A stretch of 64,000 nucleotides of DNA from Pantoea agglomerans (GTDB lineage: Bacteria > Pseudomonadota > Gammaproteobacteria > Enterobacterales > Enterobacteriaceae), in contig NZ_CP083808.1 in assembly GCF_020149765.1 (NCBI RefSeq), forward strand, positions 310,001 to 374,000, in the 5' to 3' direction. Below the pieces are notes generated by a model. The model was not told the DNA's origin. It saw only the letters and a program-made list of their open reading frames with translations, and searched no databases. Shown piece by piece: positions 60,270-64,000 of the stretch. The position numbers and the translations under genes are program-made. Every line of letters begins with the position of its first letter. Within the stretch, counting starts at the first letter, position 1.

Positions 60270-60455
60270 ATGACACAACAGAAGTACAGAGGTGGCGCCG
60301 GTAATTTTGCCAACGATCCGGATCGTGCCAAAGAAGCAGGCAGCGCAGGAGGCAAAGCCAGCGGAGGCAATTTCAGGAATAATCCTGACAGAGCCAGGGA
60401 AGCAGGTCGGAAAGGCGGTCAGAAAAGCCGACGTCCGCCAGGTAATTCTGAGTAA
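60270..60455 (+). CDS. KGG-repeat stress protein (YciG/YmdF/GsiB family)
   Basis: This 61-aa very hydrophilic protein has three KGG-type repeats: GGAGNFANDPDRAKEAGSAGGKAS, GGNFRNNPDRAREAGRKGG and a final KSRRPPG. Family members in E. coli (YciG, YmdF) and Bacillus (GsiB) are general-stress proteins of disordered character. The ATG at 60270 is the only one with a well-placed ribosome site (TAGGAG). It is monocistronic. Confidence 0.88.
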   Translation: MTQQKYRGGAGNFANDPDRAKEAGSAGGKASGGNFRNNPDRAREAGRKGGQKSRRPPGNSE

Positions 60456-60515
60456 GGTACCTTGAGGATTGTTGTTCGCCACGGAATGGCGGTTCTCTTT
60501 CTCCGCACTGCCGCG

Positions 60516-60543
60516 CAAAAAAAGGCCGCCTGAAGGCGACCTG
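60516..60543 (-). terminator. terminator-like hairpin on the minus strand
   Basis: Read leftwards, GGTCGCC-TTCA-GGCGGCC (one G-T pair) is followed by TTTTTTT. No minus-strand gene ends just to its right, so it may end an unannotated transcript or act at low efficiency for the plus-strand stress gene. Confidence 0.5.
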
Positions 60544-60799
60544 TAAGAATACGCGTGCCCCACCCGGCGCTTATCTCCGGCACTCGCAATGGCTTAGCTC
60601 TTGAAGGGGCGTAAGAATAGTCTCATAAAATCCGCCGCGCCCATTAACCTTTCTTGCCAGGGAGACTATTAGCCTGCTAACAAATAGACCTGAGCGGCTC
60701 TCTTCAGCTTCTGGGCGCGACTCCTCTCTTTTATAACTACACTAAAGTCATCAGCGGCGCTTTCTGCCGCGCCGCTCGCTCCTTAATGAGGTCACGCTT
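60544..60799. other. 256-bp intergenic stretch with spaced inverted repeat
   Basis: Contains AATAGTCTC (60616-60624) and its reverse complement GAGACTATT (60662-60670) 37 bp apart. No gene recognised; the region is the promoter zone of the following small gene. Confidence 0.4.
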
Positions 60800-61057
60800 A
60801 TGCCGTCCGGACAGTTCTATATACTCGATAAGCCTGAACTTTCTTTTAGCTGCAACTATCATCTCGATACCGTTGCCGAACGCGCATTTGAGTCGCGCAT
60901 GCTGCTGGAGATCCAGAAAGAAAACCAGCCTGTTGAGGCGTTTTCTTCGCTCAGCATCGGTCAGGAGGTGGTTTTTGTTTCGCCCAGCGGCGAGGCGAAA
61001 AATCTCTATTTAATTAGCGAAACCGACACCCACTTTATTTTTGCCTCTCGCGCCTGA
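60800..61057 (+). CDS. small protein of unknown function
   Basis: This 85-aa soluble protein has a likely beta-rich fold: YILDKPELSFSCNYHLDTV, then EVVFVSPSGEAKNLYLISETDTHFIFASR. It starts at the ATG at 60800 behind GAGG. A second frame shifted by two bases (60786) has poorer composition. It may be a small regulator or stress protein, but I recognise no family. It converges on the B3/B4 gene 16 bp away. Confidence 0.62.
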   Translation: MPSGQFYILDKPELSFSCNYHLDTVAERAFESRMLLEIQKENQPVEAFSSLSIGQEVVFVSPSGEAKNLYLISETDTHFIFASRA

Positions 61058-61073
61058 GTGCGCAGCCCGGCGT

Positions 61074-61754
61074 TTATAACGGCCCCAACAGCGTTAGCTC
61101 GCACTCTGCGCCGGGCATGATGGTATCCACGCCCTCAGTCAGCATCTGCCCAGCCGCGTAGAGCGCCTCAAGCGGCATTTGCGGCAGGCTTTCCAGAACG
61201 AACCACATGTTCCGATCCGTTACGCTCAGGCGGGTGCGTACTCCCTGGCGCCAGTTCCAGCGGCGACAGGTCACCCCCTGCTCGTCACGCCAGATCACCT
61301 CGCCTGCCTCTGGCGTTTCAACGGCGGGCTGCCCTTCTTTGAAGGTATCAAAACTTTCCGTGCCGTCAGCGATCGCCAGCTCTGGCGTGCCGACATAGGC
61401 GGCGAGGTTCTCTCCGCCGACCGGAATGGCGTAGCGCAGGCTGACCGCGTTATAGAGATCGACGATCGGATCGAGCAAGGCCATACCGCCGTCGCGAATG
61501 ACGCGTTTACGTAACGCCTCTGCTGAGCATGGCGTGCGTTTAGGTTTCGCGCCGAACGCCCGAAAAACCTCGCTCCAGGCGTTGAGATGAGCATCAGCCC
61601 ACTCTGGTTCGCCGGCAAGCACCGCTGCGCACGCTTCGCGTAGCGCCAGGGCGCCGAACTGCGGAGACCGCACAGCGGCCGCCTTTACCTCAATGCTTAA
61701 TGCACGGAAGCCCGGCGCAATATGTCGGATATCTGAACTGATTGACGGCAACAT
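61074..61754 (-). CDS. B3/B4 (PheT-like) tRNA-binding domain protein
   Basis: This 226-aa protein corresponds to the B3/B4 domain of phenylalanyl-tRNA synthetase beta chain. Key segments are RKRVIRDGGMALLDPIVDLYNAVSLRYAIPVGGENLAAY and WRDEQGVTCRRWNWRQGVRTRLSVTDRNMWFVLE. Free-standing versions are thought to edit mischarged tRNA or sense amino acids. It is divergent from an XRE-cupin regulator with only 52 bp between, a pairing seen in other bacteria. No signal peptide. Confidence 0.87.
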   Translation of the reverse strand: MLPSISSDIRHIAPGFRALSIEVKAAAVRSPQFGALALREACAAVLAGEPEWADAHLNAWSEVFRAFGAKPKRTPCSAEALRKRVIRDGGMALLDPIVDLYNAVSLRYAIPVGGENLAAYVGTPELAIADGTESFDTFKEGQPAVETPEAGEVIWRDEQGVTCRRWNWRQGVRTRLSVTDRNMWFVLESLPQMPLEALYAAGQMLTEGVDTIMPGAECELTLLGPL

Positions 61755-61806
61755 CGAAGCGATCTCATACTTTATTAATGACTAATTTATTGCATAATAT
61801 CGACCA
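61755..61806. promoter_or_regulatory. shared promoter of the B3/B4 and XRE-cupin genes
   Basis: This 52-bp AT-rich gap contains ATTAATGACTAATTTATTG and TGCATAAT (a -10-like element). It must serve both divergent genes and probably carries the regulator's own operator. Confidence 0.6.
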
Positions 61807-62409
61807 ATGACCAAAAAAGTCAACATACCGACCGGGCCGGGCGCCGACGCAGTGGCGGTGAACGAGGCTATTTCTGCACGGATTAAGCTTTATCGCGGGC
61901 AGAAAAAATTATCGCTGGATGAGCTGTCGCGTCGGGCAGGCGTCAGTAAAGGGATGCTGGTGGAGATTGAAGCCTGTAAAGCTAACCCCAGCATTGCGCT
62001 GCTCTGTCGGCTTGCGGCAGCGATGGGCGTCTCTGTCGCCGATATCGTCGACGTCGCCAGCGAGCCCAAAGTGCATGTTCTTCAGCCTGAACAGATCCCG
62101 CTGCTGTGGCAGGGTGAGCATGGCGGAAGCGCCAGGCTGCTGGCAGGCACCAGCGGACCCAATATGGTTGAACTCTGGCGCTGGGAGCTGTATCCCGGCG
62201 ACATCTTTACCTCGCCAGGACATCCGCCAGAAACCACCGAGCTGCTGCACGTAACGGCCGGGACGCTGCTGTTAACGGTAAATGACGAAGCCTTTAGGCT
62301 AGAGGCAGGCTACTCAGCGGTCGCCACGACCGATATGGCACACAGCTACGCCTGCGCCAGCGATGAGCCGCTTGTCTTTACCATGACGGTGTATGAAAAA
62401 GTGCGCTGA
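61807..62409 (+). CDS. XRE-family regulator with C-terminal cupin domain
   Basis: This 200-aa protein has a helix-turn-helix (residues ~25-75: ISARIKLYRGQKKLSLDELSRRAGVSKGMLVEIEACKANPSIALLCRLAAAMGVSV), then a cupin barrel (GDIFTSPGHPPETTELLHVTAGTLLLTVNDEAFRLEAGY). Such regulators bind small ligands in the cupin. Its divergent partner is the B3/B4 gene and the downstream gene is a DapA-family aldolase, so it may control amino-acid-related metabolism. It is unlike SutR in detail. Confidence 0.9.
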   Translation: MTKKVNIPTGPGADAVAVNEAISARIKLYRGQKKLSLDELSRRAGVSKGMLVEIEACKANPSIALLCRLAAAMGVSVADIVDVASEPKVHVLQPEQIPLLWQGEHGGSARLLAGTSGPNMVELWRWELYPGDIFTSPGHPPETTELLHVTAGTLLLTVNDEAFRLEAGYSAVATTDMAHSYACASDEPLVFTMTVYEKVR

Positions 62410-62440
62410 CGCGCAGGGACTGAATAAACAGGAGCCAGCG

Positions 62441-63334
62441 ATGTTTACCGGACTGAGCGCTTTTCCCCTGACGCCCGTAGCCACATCAGGCATTGATGAA
62501 AAGGGATTCGCCCGCATCCTTGCGCGTCTTACGGCGGCCAAAGTCGATGCGATCGGCGCGCTGGGATCGACAGGCAGCTACGCTTATCTGACGCGGCAGC
62601 AAAGAGCACGCGTCGCAGCTCTGGCGGTTGAGCATGCCGAAAAGATTCCAGTGATGATCTGTATCGGTGCCGTCAGTACCTCTGAGGTTCTCCATCTGGC
62701 CGATGATGCGCAGCGCGCAGGGGCCAGCGCGCTGCTTTTGCCGCCGGTAAGTTATCAACCGCTGAGTGAAGATGAAGTGTTTAGCCTGTTTGAAACGGTG
62801 TCGCAGCACGTTTCCGTGCCGATTTGTCTTTATGACAATCCCGCCACGACCCGTTTTGCCTTTTCTCCTGACCTTTACCGACGTATCGCCACCCTCCCTC
62901 ACCTGGAGTCAGTAAAAATTCCCGGCGTACCGGACGAGGCGGAACAGGCGCGCAGACACATTAATCAGCTGCGCGCCCTGCTGCCGCAGCGAGTCAGGAT
63001 TGGCGTTAGCGTGGACGCGCTTGCCGCGACGGGACTGAATGCGGGCTGCGATCTCTGGTACTCCGTCTGCGGCGGACTTTTCCCGCAGACGGCGAAGGCA
63101 ATGACCGCTGCCGCCGCTCAGGGTGATAGCGATCGTGTCACCCGGCTCTCCGCGCGCCTGAACCCGCTGTGGGCGCTCTACCGCAAGCACGGCGGGAGCC
63201 TTCGCGTGATGGCGGCGGCGGCGGCCGTGCTGGGCCTGGCCGATCCTGATTGCCTCCCTCGCCCGCTGCTGCCGCTTTCGGCGGCGCACCGGGCCGACAT
63301 CGCGGCGGTTATCGCAGCGCTGGAACTCTCCTGA
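62441..63334 (+). CDS. DapA/NanA-family aldolase (dihydrodipicolinate synthase family)
   Basis: This 297-aa class I aldolase has the DapA/NanA fold: GSTGSY at residues 42-47 (usually GSTGE), YDNPATT with Tyr131, and Schiff-base Lys159 in LESVKIPG. The start is the ATG at 62441 behind CAGGAG. Substrates of the family are pyruvate plus an aldehyde or oxo acid; the changed E-to-S in the first motif suggests a substrate other than aspartate semialdehyde. It is 31 bp downstream of the XRE-cupin gene. Confidence 0.88.
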   Translation: MFTGLSAFPLTPVATSGIDEKGFARILARLTAAKVDAIGALGSTGSYAYLTRQQRARVAALAVEHAEKIPVMICIGAVSTSEVLHLADDAQRAGASALLLPPVSYQPLSEDEVFSLFETVSQHVSVPICLYDNPATTRFAFSPDLYRRIATLPHLESVKIPGVPDEAEQARRHINQLRALLPQRVRIGVSVDALAATGLNAGCDLWYSVCGGLFPQTAKAMTAAAAQGDSDRVTRLSARLNPLWALYRKHGGSLRVMAAAAAVLGLADPDCLPRPLLPLSAAHRADIAAVIAALELS

Positions 63335-63471
63335 GCCTTTTTGCCGATGCTGTGGGCTGCAGAAGCGTTCAGGAGATAATTAGCCGGGCTGGCGTACCGC
63401 TTTATTAGCGGTGTCTAATCAAACGCGATTCATCTATACTTTTGGGGTTATTTTTAGCTGAGAGTAGTTTC

Positions 63472-63933
63472 ATGTATAGCGAATTAGAGAGCCTGTTGCA
63501 GCAAGAGCTGGACCAAATAAACCGCGCAGAAAATCGCAACGATCGCCCCTATTTTGACGTCTCCTTTATCAGGCAATATCCTGGACTGTACGGCCTGATG
63601 TGCTTCCTGTTTGTCATTACCATGGGCGTGCTGCTCTATTCCTCTTCATTCGGCACGATTGAATATATTGTTTGCTGCGTCATATTTGCCATCTGTAATT
63701 TCTTTTTCTTCTTCCATATCAATCCCGCTTATCGGGTAAAAGATATTGACCGGGGCGCGCTGAAGAATTGCTATACCGGCGACTGGTATATGGAAGTACA
63801 CGTACGCGACGCTTTTATCCAGTCGCTGCTTGCCGGTAATCTGCTTAGCGCTGATGAAAAGGCTCGCTTAAAAAGCCAGTACGATAAAAAAGGCTATCTC
63901 TATTTTGCTGATATTTACCGCCTCAGACGCTAG
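63472..63933 (+). CDS. YlaC-like inner-membrane protein
   Basis: This 153-aa protein (E. coli YlaC is 156 aa) has two adjacent transmembrane helices (residues ~40-60 and 65-85), preceded by FDVSFIRQYPGLYGLM and followed by NPAYRVKDIDRGALKNCYTGDWY. This is the YlaC order, with moderate identity as I remember it. The function of YlaC is unknown. The ATG at 63472 is preceded by GAGAG; a TTG ten codons earlier is unlikely. Confidence 0.82.
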   Translation: MYSELESLLQQELDQINRAENRNDRPYFDVSFIRQYPGLYGLMCFLFVITMGVLLYSSSFGTIEYIVCCVIFAICNFFFFFHINPAYRVKDIDRGALKNCYTGDWYMEVHVRDAFIQSLLAGNLLSADEKARLKSQYDKKGYLYFADIYRLRR

Positions 63934-64000
63934 ATAAAGCGCGCACGGGAGGCGCAGCAGCGCGCTATTCCTGTGCTAAACTTTTTTCAGGTTTCAGGGG

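Noticed and set aside
1..64000. CRISPR arrays, tRNA or rRNA genes
   Set aside because: No regularly spaced repeats and no cloverleaf or rRNA sequence noticed; a covariance-model scan was not possible.

Overview
The window looks like chromosomal DNA of an enterobacterium, most likely Erwiniaceae (Pantoea/Mixta/Erwinia-like). It is GC-rich, with ATGA-coupled operons, and carries E. coli-type genes (yebG with a LexA box, digH, hipBA with its operators, fhuE, fepA, an H-NS/StpA protein, a YlaC-like protein, a YciG/YmdF-type KGG protein). Genus is inferred from protein similarity recalled from memory, not from a search. No tRNA, rRNA, CRISPR array or intact insertion sequence was seen.

Layout. 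(1) 1-2730: start of SOS gene yebG, then a two-gene minus-strand operon of a HAM1/ITPase-like protein and a SIR2-like protein. This resembles the sensor/effector half of the Kongming-type (KomB/KomC) anti-phage system, without a neighbouring deaminase. Two small proteins follow. (2) 2730-7040: a gene-free stretch, then a type VI secretion Tle1/DUF2235 lipase effector preceded by two tandem DUF3304 candidate immunity genes. The first is followed by a duplicated, truncated effector start. (3) 7130-24283: two divergently transcribed organosulfur-type catabolic modules. Module A (minus strand) has the gene content of the B. subtilis yxeKLMNOP S-(2-succino)cysteine pathway plus a second luciferase-like monooxygenase. 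Module B (plus strand) is a dipeptide-type ABC importer with a luciferase-like monooxygenase, a fused CMD/alkylhydroperoxidase-like protein, an M20 deacylase and a VOC protein. Its ATPase gene has an in-frame amber stop. (4) 24400-35180: accessory genes, comprising a TetR regulator with two matching operator-like sites, DUF308, chorismate mutase, LysR/SDR/MFS, DUF4142, digH (apparently starting at ATT), and hipBA with three operators spaced exactly 28 bp apart. (5) 35186-42834: module C, a sulfonate/taurine-type ABC importer with a cysteine-synthase-like enzyme, an extra binding protein, an acyl-CoA-dehydrogenase-like flavoenzyme and an SsuD-like monooxygenase. (6) 43026-58179: fhuE, an H-NS/StpA-family gene, module D (NtaA-family monooxygenase, Fe-ADH-fold dehydrogenase, MmgE/PrpD protein, BisC-type molybdoenzyme, amino-acid ABC importer) and fepA. 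(7) 58421-64000: small stress and unknown proteins, a YbdG-type mechanosensitive channel, a B3/B4 protein divergent from an XRE-cupin regulator and a DapA-family aldolase, and a YlaC-like membrane protein.

Taken together, about 40 kb is devoted to importing and dismantling organic sulfur or N-acylated amino-acid-like compounds: five luciferase-like FMN monooxygenases, six binding proteins, four ABC ATPases and two M20 deacylases, with no flavin reductase gene in the window. Substrate assignments are inferences from gene content. Functions are based on motifs and gene order read by eye; no database search or structure prediction was run.
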